A stretch of 41,010 nucleotides of DNA from Candidatus Altimarinota bacterium. GTDB lineage: Bacteria; Cyanobacteriota; Cyanobacteriia; Cyanobacteriales; Microcystaceae. Positions 26,419-35,105 of the stretch are shown in pieces (positions within the stretch are counted from its first letter, which is position 1; each line of letters opens with the position of its first letter). The position numbers were made by a program, and so were the translations under genes. The stretch lies in NCBI GenBank assembly GCA_012031035.1, contig JAAUUT010000040.1, positions 1 to 41,010 on the forward strand. Reading direction: 5' to 3'. The notes under the pieces were generated by a model. That model was not told the origin of the DNA. It saw nothing but the letters and a program-made list of their open reading frames with translations, and ran no database searches.

Positions 26419-27144
26419 CTAAAATTGTTTTTCCAAAATGACGAGAATGCGAAAAGCTAAAAAACGACTCATGAATGAAAGAGAGTTTTCTAAGGCTAGA
26501 ACGGGTTTTAATAATGGCATTGGCAGCATAGAAGGTTTATCGAATCCCCCGCTAAGGGGATAAGCAAAAAATGCCATTCGTCGATGATATGTCTTGCGAA
26601 ATTGTGGATATTTTTTCTTGAAAGCCTTGTACTTTCTCTCAAATAAAATCGTTGCAAAAGCTTGATTAGAATCAAACGGTTGACGATTTGGCGAAGGTTC
26701 AACCAATTTTAAGGGATCTTGCTTAAAGTTGACTGGTTCTGGATGTACGAAATGATAAATCGGCCACGAAGCAAGAGAGATATATGGCTCCATTATTGCC
26801 AATCTACCACCAGGACGCAACACTCGCAGAGCTTCATCAAAAAACAGACTAACATTTTCAATGTGATGCAGAACATCAAACATCACAAGATTGTCAAAAC
26901 TTTGAGCGGGAAAAGGCAAATCTTGAGCGTCAGCAACAACATCGATCCAAGGAAGCGGAACGATATCGGTAGAGGTGACATTAGGGGCAAATTCTTTAAA
27001 ATTACCGCTTCCTCCACCGAGTTCTAAGGTATTTCCAGATACAAGTTGTGCTGCTATTTCTTTGTACCAACGAGTATAAAGAACTCGCAAGATTGGCTTT
27101 TTTTTCCAAATTACTTTGTGCAGTTGCAGAATTTCTTCTGACAT
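26419..27144 (-). CDS. Class I SAM-dependent methyltransferase
   Basis: 241 residues. Motifs are GNTLELGGGSGNFKEF (SAM loop), TSTDIVPLPWIDVVADAQDLPF, MFDVLHHIENV, and VLRPGGRLAIMEPYIS, the pattern of the Methyltransf_11 family. Basic C-terminal region with a weakly hydrophobic stretch. Substrate not readable. It lies 12 nt from the FkbM gene and 42 nt from the methyltransferase-GT2 gene, all on the - strand, so they likely form one operon. Confidence 0.85.
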   Translation of the reverse strand: MSEEILQLHKVIWKKKPILRVLYTRWYKEIAAQLVSGNTLELGGGSGNFKEFAPNVTSTDIVPLPWIDVVADAQDLPFPAQSFDNLVMFDVLHHIENVSLFFDEALRVLRPGGRLAIMEPYISLASWPIYHFVHPEPVNFKQDPLKLVEPSPNRQPFDSNQAFATILFERKYKAFKKKYPQFRKTYHRRMAFFAYPLSGGFDKPSMLPMPLLKPVLALENSLSFMSRFLAFRILVILEKQF

Positions 27145-27186
27145 TTTTCAATATTGTTTTGAGTTAGATAACGGGCAATTGAAAGA

Positions 27187-28616
27187 CTAAAGAAACTTAA
27201 TTTTTTTAGCAGCATAGAGACACATTTTTAAGAGAACTAATCCTTCTTTAAAATGTGCAATATTAGAACTGCCATAAGTTCTTGGAACGTATCTAACTGG
27301 AATATCCTTCATTTGCAGTCCTAACTTAGCGGCTCCAAAAAGTAAATCGAAATCTCCAAAAGGATCGAATTCTCCAAAATAGGAGCGATTAGCAGCAAGT
27401 CGCCCATAATTTTCGCGTGAAATAGCCTTAGTCCCGCACAGAGAATCTTTAATTTTATTGTTGAGTAGATAAGACAATAACCAAGCAAAAAATCGGTTAG
27501 CCATGCGATTAAGCCAAGGCATTGCTTTAGGACTTACCGGATAAATTAATCGACAACCATTAGCAAATTCGCAATTTCCAGATGCGATCGCGTCGAAAAA
27601 ATATACCAAATCTTCTGGTTTGACAGTAAGATCGGAATCGAGAATGATAAAAACATCTCCGGTTGCGATCGCAAAACCTTGACGGACGGCATCACCTTTG
27701 CCTTTTCCCGTTTGCTGGCAAATTTTAATATCATATTGTTGTCCATATTTTGCTTGGACTCTTTGAATTTCTTCCCAAGTGTTATCGCTAGAGTGTCCTT
27801 CGATAAAAATGATTTCGGTGTGTTTGCCTAACTTCGGCAATCGGGTGACGCAGCTTTCAATATTGCCAGCTTCATTGCGAGCGGGGATAATTACCGAACA
27901 GCTTAAGTTCTTCAGATTTTGCTTGACTTGAGCATGGCTGGGTTTCATCCTGGCTACCACATACTCGCTCAAGCAGAGATTATTGAAAACGGGTAATGGT
28001 GCTAGGAATTTATTGCACAGCCATGAGATGATAGGAATGCGCTTGGGCAATAATAGACGCTTGCCGTGAAAGATAACCTCAAAGCCTTCGAGATCGAGTA
28101 AATTATTAATATCTTGATAGCTCAGCCAGTTTAGGTGGTGTACGGGCATTCTTTGACCCAGTGAAGTTGCCAACTTCAAGATAGGTTCCCAGGCTGGATT
28201 GTGGAAGGTTAAGATAACTCTTGTAGAAGGAGTGCAAGCAGAGCGAACGTTGAGCAACGCTTTTTGAATATTCTCGAAATAGCTAATTGTATTGGCGAGA
28301 ATGACATAATCAAAAGTGCGATCGCCCTGATAAAATTCGGCATCTTCTACCAAAAATTTTAAATCGGGAAACTTTTGTCTGGCTACGTCGATCGTGTGAG
28401 GGTTGACTTCTATTCCTAGACCATAGTTAGGCTTAACAGAATTGAGCAAGTTTCCCAGTCCCGACCCAATTTCTAACACATCCGCACCAGATCGAACAAA
28501 AAATTTATATAACCTCTCTAGATCCTGATAATAGTATAGATTACGTTTTCTCCATTTTTCTAAGGGTAAGGATTTGGTTGCCAGTAACCTTTTTTTGATG
28601 ATAGACTGCTAGTCAT
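27187..28616 (-). CDS. Fused SAM methyltransferase and GT2 glycosyltransferase (frameshifted at the 5' end)
   Basis: The main frame encodes a methyltransferase domain (LEIGSGLGNLL, the acidic GIEVNPHT, DYVILANTISYFEN) and then, from about residue 240, a family 2 glycosyltransferase: VIIPARNEAGNIE, IIFIEGHSSDNTWEE, GKGDAVRQGF, the DSD motif in FIILDSDLTVKPEDL, and GDFDLLFGAAKLG. A reading from ATG 28616 gives MTSSLSSKKGYWQPNPYP, a typical start for such proteins, which joins LEKWRKRNLYYYQDLERLY if one G (+ strand) is restored in 28564-28566. Total about 476 residues. The GT2 half resembles polyprenyl-phosphate sugar transferases. First gene of the envelope cluster. Confidence 0.8.
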
Positions 28617-28736
28617 TGAAAATTTATTCGACTAATTTTTTAGACATACAGTAGCTTATCTTGGTAAATTAAACGATGAGTATTGTATTTTACAATTTCT
28701 AAAATTTTAAACTGATTTAATGATTATATAAGCAAA

Positions 28737-30557
28737 TTATTTAATCAAAAAATCGAGAGAAAGCCTAGCGTAAACGCCTTTAGGGTCATTAAGCGTCTTA
28801 AGATTTGCTATTTCTTCTTTCATTTTCAGAAACTCAAGAGTCAAAGGATCGGAGGATTGTGTAACGTCTGTCTCCTTAATCTTAAAAAGTTTTTCTACTA
28901 ACTCCGTTTCAAAACTACGCCTGTTAGGATATTCGTCAACAAGCCAATCATCGCCGAGTTTGGCTTGTTTCGCTGCTGCTGTTATTGCAGCATCTAGTCC
29001 GCCAATTTGGTCTACTAAACCGATTTTCTTAGCATCTGCTCCCGACCAAACCCGTCCTTGAGCGATTTGAGCGACTCTTGCTTTAGGCAAGTTGCGAGCT
29101 TTAGACACTTTATCAAGAAACATCTCATAAATTTGGTTGACGTATTGTTGCAAAATGGCGATTTCTTGTTCGGTTTTGGGGCGGGTAGAGGTATTAATAT
29201 CTGCTAAACGAGCCGTTTTAACGGCATCCCAGGTCACGCCGTTATTTTTGGCGATTTGTTGTAAATTAAACAACAGACCAAAAACACCAATAGAACCTGT
29301 AATCGTAGTGGGTTCGGCAAAAATCTGGTTTCCGCCAGTAGCTATCCAGTAGCCGCCAGAAGCCGCTACATCCCCCATCGAAACGATAACAGGTTTTTGG
29401 GAGCGCAGAAGTTGGATTTCTCGCAGGATGATTTCTGAAGCTGTAGCACTGCCGCCTGGACTGTTGATACGTAAAACAACGGCTTTGACATCTTCATCTT
29501 CTCTCAGTTTGCGCAATTCTTTAGCAAAGCGATCGCCGCCAATTTCCTGGATGCCTCCCTCTCCATCAACAATTGACCCTTCTGCGTAGATAATGCCGAT
29601 TTTGTTGTCAGAAGATTTCTTTTGCGCTTCTTTAACCGAAACTCCCGTATAAGTAGCTAAGTCGATCTGTGCAAACGAGTCTTCTTCATCCGACGAGGTA
29701 TCTTTGTCTTTTTCCTGACCCGTCAGTTGTTTGAGTTCTTCGACGGCATTATCAAAATAAGCAATGCGATCCACAAGTCCCTGGGTGCGAGCTTCTTCTG
29801 GGTCTAAGAAACCTTTTGTATCGGCAATTTGTTGTAATTTCGCCGTGGAAATTTTTCGATTTTGAGCGATGGTGTTGAGACAATCTTCCCAAATATCATT
29901 GAGTAGCACTGCAATTTGTTGGCGATTTTCTGGAGAGAGATTTTGTCGGGTATAGGGTTCGACGGCTGATTTATAATTCCCGACGCGAACGACTTGCACC
30001 CCAACCCCAAATTTTTTCAGCGCATCGGCTAGAAATAACTGTTGTGAATTCAATCCATTAATTTCCATCATGCCCATCGGATTGAGAATATTGGTAGTGG
30101 CGATCGAGGTTAAGTAATATTCTTGTTCGCTAACATCGACATCGTAGGCAATAATTTTTTTACCTGCATCGCGAAAACGTTGCAATGCCAAGCGAACTTC
30201 TTTGAGAGTTGCATAGCCGTTACCAGGAGATGTTTTTCTCCCATCCAAAAAAATCGCTACTATTCGTTTATCTTTGGTTGCTTTATCGATCGCGTCGATA
30301 ACTTTGCGCAGCGCGATCGCTGGCACTTCTTGTTCGGAAAAAGCTTGAGATAAAGTTACGCTACGTTCTGTATCGCTAATCTGAGTCGCTAAGTCAAATA
30401 CTAGCACCGATTTATCTTTGATTGTCGGCCCGCCTTCGAGCGAAGCGGCCGCTAGCAGCAAAACAAATAAACTACCCGTTCCAAGAGCAAAAAATAGTAT
30501 CAGTCCGGTAAGACTACCTAGTACGCTGGTAAAAAATTGTTTAGTAAATTGACCCAT
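28737..30557 (-). CDS. sppA: Signal peptide peptidase SppA (67-kDa type)
   Basis: 606 residues, matching the long SppA form. One N-terminal membrane helix (about 10-38), then two tandem S49 peptidase domains. The catalytic dyad is Lys196 (RVGNYKSAVEPYT) in the first domain and Ser400 (GDVAASGGYW) in the second, with the INSPGGSATASE turn before it. It cleaves remnant signal peptides in the membrane; in cyanobacteria SppA has been linked to acclimation to changing light. Upstream lies a tandem heptamer repeat (30560-30590). Frame intact. Confidence 0.95.
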   Translation of the reverse strand: MGQFTKQFFTSVLGSLTGLILFFALGTGSLFVLLLAAASLEGGPTIKDKSVLVFDLATQISDTERSVTLSQAFSEQEVPAIALRKVIDAIDKATKDKRIVAIFLDGRKTSPGNGYATLKEVRLALQRFRDAGKKIIAYDVDVSEQEYYLTSIATTNILNPMGMMEINGLNSQQLFLADALKKFGVGVQVVRVGNYKSAVEPYTRQNLSPENRQQIAVLLNDIWEDCLNTIAQNRKISTAKLQQIADTKGFLDPEEARTQGLVDRIAYFDNAVEELKQLTGQEKDKDTSSDEEDSFAQIDLATYTGVSVKEAQKKSSDNKIGIIYAEGSIVDGEGGIQEIGGDRFAKELRKLREDEDVKAVVLRINSPGGSATASEIILREIQLLRSQKPVIVSMGDVAASGGYWIATGGNQIFAEPTTITGSIGVFGLLFNLQQIAKNNGVTWDAVKTARLADINTSTRPKTEQEIAILQQYVNQIYEMFLDKVSKARNLPKARVAQIAQGRVWSGADAKKIGLVDQIGGLDAAITAAAKQAKLGDDWLVDEYPNRRSFETELVEKLFKIKETDVTQSSDPLTLEFLKMKEEIANLKTLNDPKGVYARLSLDFLIK

Positions 30558-30559
30558 TT

Positions 30560-30590
30560 GAATTATGAATTATGAATGATGAATTATGAA
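30560..30590. repeat. Tandem heptamer repeat (STRR-type)
   Basis: Four consecutive copies of GAATTAT (the third is GAATGAT), directly before the sppA start. The same heptamer, in the other orientation, is repeated at 33647-33674. This fits the short tandemly repeated repetitive (STRR) sequences known from cyanobacteria. Confidence 0.75.
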
Positions 30591-30599
30591 AAGTAGGAG

Positions 30600-30800
30600 T
30601 TCAGTAGAGACGAGGCGGGCTTTTTGTCGTTGTACGGCAAAAAGGCGAAGCCGAGCATGCGATCCGCCGGAATCGGCGGGTCGATCTCGGTTTTGCCCGC
30701 CGTTGCGATATATCGCGTATGAAACAAAGTTCAAAAATTTACTTCCGACTTCCCTTATCCGCCGCGCACGTAGCGAAGCGGAGGAGCAGCGCTGACTTTC
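30600..30800. repeat. GC-rich structured intergenic segment with nested hairpins
   Basis: The 259-bp gap between sppA and fni contains a hairpin at 30620-30644 (11-bp stem with one wobble, 3-nt loop), another at 30661-30682 (9-bp stem), the palindrome GCGATATATCGC at 30705-30716, and competing pairings: GGCGGGC 30614-30620 or CGGCGGG 30674-30680 with GCCCGCC/CCCGCCG at 30695-30702. Two short open frames cross it in both directions but look like chance reading of GC-rich repeats. It may be an untyped repeat element or a structured RNA. Confidence 0.5.
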
Positions 30801-30816
30801 GACTTTCATTGTCCTT

Positions 30817-31844
30817 CTATGCTAGCTTTTGTAAGACATGAGAGTGTTTGAGAGAAGCTAGATTGGCATTGCCCGTACAGAAGAGAACGGTTGTTATTTG
30901 GGCGATTAGCAATTGTACGGTTTCGTGAAGACTTTCTGGCGATTGAGAGGCGGCTTGTAGGAAGGGCAGGGCTAATCCGACTAAATCTGCTCCTAGGGCG
31001 ATCGCTTTGGCGGCTTCGAGTCCGTTGCGCAATCCTCCAGAAGCAATTAAGGGAACGGTCGGGTAATGCGATCGGATGTCGGCAATACATTCGGCTGTGG
31101 GAATTCCCCAATCGGTAAAGGTTCTGCCTAATTCTTGCAGCAAGGGATTTTCTGCCCGTTCGCTTTCTACTTTTGCCCAGGAAGTTCCGCCAGCACCCGC
31201 CACATCAATGGCACTGACTCCCGCTTCAATTAATTGCTGTGCCATTTTTGCCGAGATGCCGTTGCCAACTTCTTTGGCGATGACTGGTACGGGTAATTTT
31301 GAACATAAAATGTTTATTTTGTCAAGCAATCCTTTAAAATTTGTATCTCCCTTGGCTTGAATGCACTCTTGTAGGGGATTGAGGTGTAAAATGAGCGCGT
31401 CGGCTTCTAGGATTGCGATCGCCCGCAAGCATTCTTCTAAGCCGTAAGTGTAGTTTAGCTGTACGGCTCCGAGATTGGCAAACAGGAGAATATCGGGAGC
31501 GAGCGATCGCACGGCAAAAGTATCGGCAACTTCGGGCTTTTCTACGGCGATTCGCTGAGAACCGACCCCCATCGCTAGTTTATAAGTTTGGGCAATTTCT
31601 GCCAATCGATAGTTAATCGTTTTTGCTTTTCGGTTCCCCCTGTCATGGACGAGATCAATAAGGGAGCGTTCAAGGATTTACCTAAAAAAGTCGTTGTGAT
31701 ATCGATTTCACTAAAATCCAATTCCGGCAAACAATAGTGAGTAAAGCGGTAGCGCTCAAATCCATTAGTCATTTGACGAAATTGTACGTCTTCTTCCAAA
31801 CAAATCCGCAAGTGATCGGCTTTGCGGGTCTGGGTACTACTCAT
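30817..31844 (-). CDS. fni: Type 2 isopentenyl-diphosphate delta-isomerase (frameshifted)
   Basis: Frame one (31844 to 31575) has [16 protein letters not shown] and [12 protein letters not shown], the N-terminal signatures of the FMN-dependent type 2 isomerase. Frame two (to 30817) continues with [44 protein letters not shown] and [17 protein letters not shown]. One base is missing in the run TTTT 31627-31630 (+ strand); restoring it gives about 342 residues, the normal length. The enzyme interconverts isopentenyl and dimethylallyl diphosphate, needed for carotenoids, phytol and quinones. Because most cyanobacteria rely on this isomerase, a real null mutation is unlikely. Confidence 0.92.
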
Positions 31845-32036
31845 GTCATTTATCGGTTATTAGTTAAATATGGGAGCGCATAGCGTGTGCCCTCCTAGCG
31901 ATCAATTATCAGTTACTAGCGGACTGCGAACCAAGTTTTTTAGATTAAAGTCGCTCGTCTCTTAGCATTAACAATCACAAAACGAATTGCTAACGGCAGG
32001 CTAAAATATAGTGGGCATATCGAGCAAAACAGTCTC

Positions 32037-32042
32037 AGGAGG
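32037..32042 (+). promoter_or_regulatory. Strong Shine-Dalgarno of the DUF2555-like gene
   Basis: AGGAGG with an 8-nt spacer to ATG 32051. It decides the start and is unusually strong compared with other genes in this window, which suggests high translation. Confidence 0.75.
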
Positions 32043-32050
32043 TGCAGATT

Positions 32051-32263
32051 ATGACGGCTATAAGTTTAACTGAGCGAGAAATCGCGACTTTAACGCCAGA
32101 AGATATTGCTGCTCTGGCTGCACGTTTAGAAAAAGATGATTATAATAATCCTTTTGAAGCTTTACAAGATTGGCATTTGCTAAGGGCGATCGCGTTTCAG
32201 CGTCAAGAATTAATCGAACCCTACGTTCATTTACTCGATATAGAAGCTTATGACGAAGCGTGA
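32051..32263 (+). CDS. Small conserved cyanobacterial protein (DUF2555-like)
   Basis: 70 residues. The start is fixed by AGGAGG at 32037-32042, 8 nt before ATG 32051; an upstream in-frame ATG at 32042 overlaps that site and is rejected. The sequence TPEDIAALAARLEKDDYNNP, then FEALQDWHLLRAIAFQR and LIEPYVHLLDIEAYDEA is acidic and helical with no membrane segment, and fits the DUF2555 family as I recall it. Function unknown. It stands alone between fni (divergent) and the aminotransferase gene (convergent). Confidence 0.82.
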   Translation: MTAISLTEREIATLTPEDIAALAARLEKDDYNNPFEALQDWHLLRAIAFQRQELIEPYVHLLDIEAYDEA

Positions 32264-32318
32264 TCGGATGTAAAATCTAGTAACACTTTTATCATCCGAT
32301 TTCCAGTGCTTTACACAA

Positions 32319-33611
32319 TTAAAAGTAATCGTTAGCAATTGAGTCAAAAACAGCTTGCATGGCGACCAGAGATTTTTCTCCGAGTTCTTGAGAAATACAT
32401 AACGGTGGATTAATGCGAATTTTGGCGCTGTAACACATCATAATGATTCCTGCTCGAATCATGCGATCGAATATTTCATTAGTAATTTCTTTTTCTAGAG
32501 GGCGATCGCGATCGCCCTCTCTATTCAATTCAATTCCGATTGTTAATCCTTTACCTTGTACGTTTCCGATGAAAGGATAACGTTCTTGAAATTTCTGTAA
32601 CTCTTGTAAAAACCAACTGCCAATTTTTTGAGAATTTTCAACTAAATTTTCATCCAAAATAACTTGTAATGTTGCTAGCGCAGCCGCAGAAACAATCGGA
32701 TTTCCGCCAAAACTTGAAGAACTTCCACTCGGTTTTGCAAAAGGCTCGGCGGACGATAATTCATCGTTAGAAATTAATCCGCTAATCGGCAATCCATTTG
32801 CCATACCTTTACCAACCACGATAACATCGGGGTTAGTATCGAGAGAATTTGAAGCAAACATTTGTCCGGTTCTGCCAAATCCCGTGATAATTTCATCAAC
32901 AATTAATAACGCATTAAAATCGTTAGCTAATTGTCGCAGTGCTGGTAAAAATGGAGCAGGAGGAATTACGTTTCCATTCGTTCCTTGCATCGGTTCAACC
33001 ACGATCGCAGCTAAGTTTCCTTTTAATTCTTGTTCGATCGTTTTTCGAGCAAAATCAACACAAGCCAACTTACATTCAGGATAAGTTAGATTAAACGGAC
33101 AATGATAGCATTCTGCATAAGGAACCTTAGTATATCCAGGCGGCATGGGTTGATAATCATTCTTAAAATCAACGCCACACAGTCCTAAAGCTCCCCAGGT
33201 TTTACCGTGAAATCCACCCCAAAAACTCAAAAAATTGGATTTTTTTGTGTAAGAGCGAGCTAATCTTAAAGCCGCTTCTACTGCTTCGCTTCCACAAGAA
33301 AATAATTGATAGCGATCCATATTTTCTGGAGTAACACTAGCTAATAATTCTCCAAATTCAGCCCGAACTTTAGTCGAAAAACTACCAACAATTACTTTAT
33401 TCAATTGTTCGGTAATAGTAGCTACAAATCGAGGATGAGAGTGACCGATACTGCAAACACCAACACCAGCAAATAGATCGATATAAGATTTACTTTGTTC
33501 ATCCCAAAGAATCGCACCTTCACCTCGTTCGATAACCAGTTGAGAACGAGAAGCTATTTGCTGAATCCCTGGCATTAAATATTGTTGGTCAGTTTCAAAA
33601 ATTTGAGACAT
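32319..33611 (-). CDS. Class III PLP-dependent aminotransferase
   Basis: About 430 residues from ATG 33611 (another in-frame ATG lies 9 nt upstream). Fold-type I motifs: LFAGVGVCSIGHSHP, SCGSEAVEAALRLAR, FWGGFHGKT, LLIVDEIITGFGRTG and the PLP lysine in VVGKGMANGLP (about residue 268). A Cys cluster, ECYHCPFNLTYPECKLAC, sits in the middle, as in some omega-amino acid aminotransferases. Substrate cannot be read; candidates include omega-amino acids, diamines or keto-sugars or cyclitols. The Gfo/Idh gene lies just upstream on the same strand, separated by about 57 bp carrying a heptamer repeat, which suggests an oxidation-then-amination pair (inference). Confidence 0.88.
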   Translation of the reverse strand: MSQIFETDQQYLMPGIQQIASRSQLVIERGEGAILWDEQSKSYIDLFAGVGVCSIGHSHPRFVATITEQLNKVIVGSFSTKVRAEFGELLASVTPENMDRYQLFSCGSEAVEAALRLARSYTKKSNFLSFWGGFHGKTWGALGLCGVDFKNDYQPMPPGYTKVPYAECYHCPFNLTYPECKLACVDFARKTIEQELKGNLAAIVVEPMQGTNGNVIPPAPFLPALRQLANDFNALLIVDEIITGFGRTGQMFASNSLDTNPDVIVVGKGMANGLPISGLISNDELSSAEPFAKPSGSSSSFGGNPIVSAAALATLQVILDENLVENSQKIGSWFLQELQKFQERYPFIGNVQGKGLTIGIELNREGDRDRPLEKEITNEIFDRMIRAGIIMMCYSAKIRINPPLCISQELGEKSLVAMQAVFDSIANDYF

Positions 33612-33646
33612 ATTAATCATTTAGTTCTTAGTTTTTTCTCTTGGCT

Positions 33647-33674
33647 TTCATAATTCATAATTCATAATTCATAA
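33647..33674. repeat. Tandem heptamer repeat (STRR-type)
   Basis: Four exact copies of TTCATAA. It overlaps the last codons and stop of the Gfo/Idh gene (stop at 33669-33671), so the repeat has reached into the coding end. Same unit as at 30560-30590 in reverse orientation. Confidence 0.8.
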
Positions 33675-34694
33675 TTTTAATGAAAGCCATCCGCCACCTT
33701 GCGTACTCGATTGATGAGCTTTTTCCATGATTTCTGCAACTCTTCCCGCTTCGATGAGAGATGCAGGTTCGTAGTTTTCAGTAGCAATGTGATGTTGGAT
33801 GTCGTTAATAACTGCACTAAACCAACTCGAATGGGAAGGATCGTCGAAGTCGGTAGGAACGATACAAGGAGTGACATTTTTATTTTTGTCTATCAAAATT
33901 ACATCATCGTTATCGATACAAATTTCGCCTTCAGTTCCTTGCACTCTGAAAGATGATTTACGGACAGAACCAACCCAAGTTAGATTAATTTGAACTAATA
34001 CAGACTCCCAATCCAAACAAATCAATGCTGTATTTTCTGTTAAATTAGTATCTTTATCGTTGCCTAAATTGCGAATATGTGCTGCAACTTGTTTGGGCGC
34101 TCCTCCTAATAAAGAATGAGCGATAGAAATAGCATGAACGCCGTGATCGATCGCGATTCCACCGCCTGCGATCGCTTTATCTCGCCGCCAATGGGGTTGC
34201 CATTCGGGAACGCCTCTGGCATGAGAGACTCGATAGACTTGAAACGAAGCGTATAACGGTTCCCCTATTGCGCCAGATCGCACTAATTTAGCTGCGTGTA
34301 CTACAGAAGGCGCAAATTTGTAGTTATGACAGGGATAAAGCAAGCGACGCTTTTCTAATGCTAGTTGCTTGATATCCTCAAATTCAGCGAGATTTAATGC
34401 TAAGGGTTTTTCGCATAAAACGTGTTTTCCTGCTGCTAATGCCTGACGGGCTGCAGGGATATGAAAGACATTCGGCGCGCAAATATCGACTAAATCGATT
34501 TCTTGGGGACAGTCTTCCAGCAAATCGCTAAGGGTTTCATAGACGCGAATGCCGGGATGAAGCTTTAGTGCTTCTTCTCGACGCGCTGATACGGGATCGA
34601 CAACCGCACGCAGATTGAGGTCGTCGCGAGACTGATAGGTCGGCAAATGACCTTTTTGGGCAATAAACCCAAAACCGACAATAGCTATTTTCAC
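33669..34694 (-). CDS. Gfo/Idh/MocA-family oxidoreductase
   Basis: About 341 residues. Start chosen at GTG 34694 because GAGGAG lies 4 nt upstream; the longer frame begins within that site. N-terminal Rossmann fold KIAIVGFGFIAQKGHLP, then DLVDICAPNVFHIPAA, the family Lys in HVLCEKPLALN, and the C-terminal sheet domain with GGGIAIDHGVHAI (active-site Asp/His pair). It oxidises or reduces a sugar, cyclitol or similar alcohol with NAD(P). Pairing with the adjacent aminotransferase suggests synthesis of an amino sugar or aminocyclitol, but no other pathway gene is near. Confidence 0.9.
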   Translation of the reverse strand: MKIAIVGFGFIAQKGHLPTYQSRDDLNLRAVVDPVSARREEALKLHPGIRVYETLSDLLEDCPQEIDLVDICAPNVFHIPAARQALAAGKHVLCEKPLALNLAEFEDIKQLALEKRRLLYPCHNYKFAPSVVHAAKLVRSGAIGEPLYASFQVYRVSHARGVPEWQPHWRRDKAIAGGGIAIDHGVHAISIAHSLLGGAPKQVAAHIRNLGNDKDTNLTENTALICLDWESVLVQINLTWVGSVRKSSFRVQGTEGEICIDNDDVILIDKNKNVTPCIVPTDFDDPSHSSWFSAVINDIQHHIATENYEPASLIEAGRVAEIMEKAHQSSTQGGGWLSLKL

Positions 34695-35105
34695 GTCACT
34701 CCTCACTTAGTCATCAAATTGATTCGTTATTATATCAAGTCTGGCTAGGGAAGTGTCTTTTCTGTCGCGATCGCGCTTCCTGTCGTTTCATTGCACTAGA
34801 TAATTTAAAGCTTTATTTGTAGCAGCGATCGCCGATAAAAAAATCCGTGAGATTACTGATTTTAAAACATTTAGCAGTATAAATATTTAATTTTTACATT
34901 CAAGATGCGATCGCTTCTATGACTGAAAAGCAGAAACGGAGCGAAACATATGCAATTAATTAACTTGCTATTTATGTGAATATACCGATAGGGAAAAACT
35001 GTTTTGAGAAAAATTCCGTGAAAATTACAATTGAAAATTCAATAAATGACAAGGTAAAAAGGATAAAAGTTTAAGTTTAAAACGATACTCCTTACACAAA
35101 AGATT
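34695..35105. promoter_or_regulatory. Divergent intergenic region before the protease gene
   Basis: 411 bp, AT-rich, with several HIP1-type sites in its left half (around 34765-34835). It must carry promoters for the Gfo/Idh gene (- strand) and the protease (+ strand). No clear Shine-Dalgarno precedes ATG 35106 and no small gene or strong hairpin is seen. Confidence 0.4.

Noticed and set aside
30570..30809. Overlapping open frames on both strands between sppA and fni
   Set aside because: Both read through GC-rich hairpins, have no family resemblance or ribosome-binding site, and are Arg/Ser-rich by composition.
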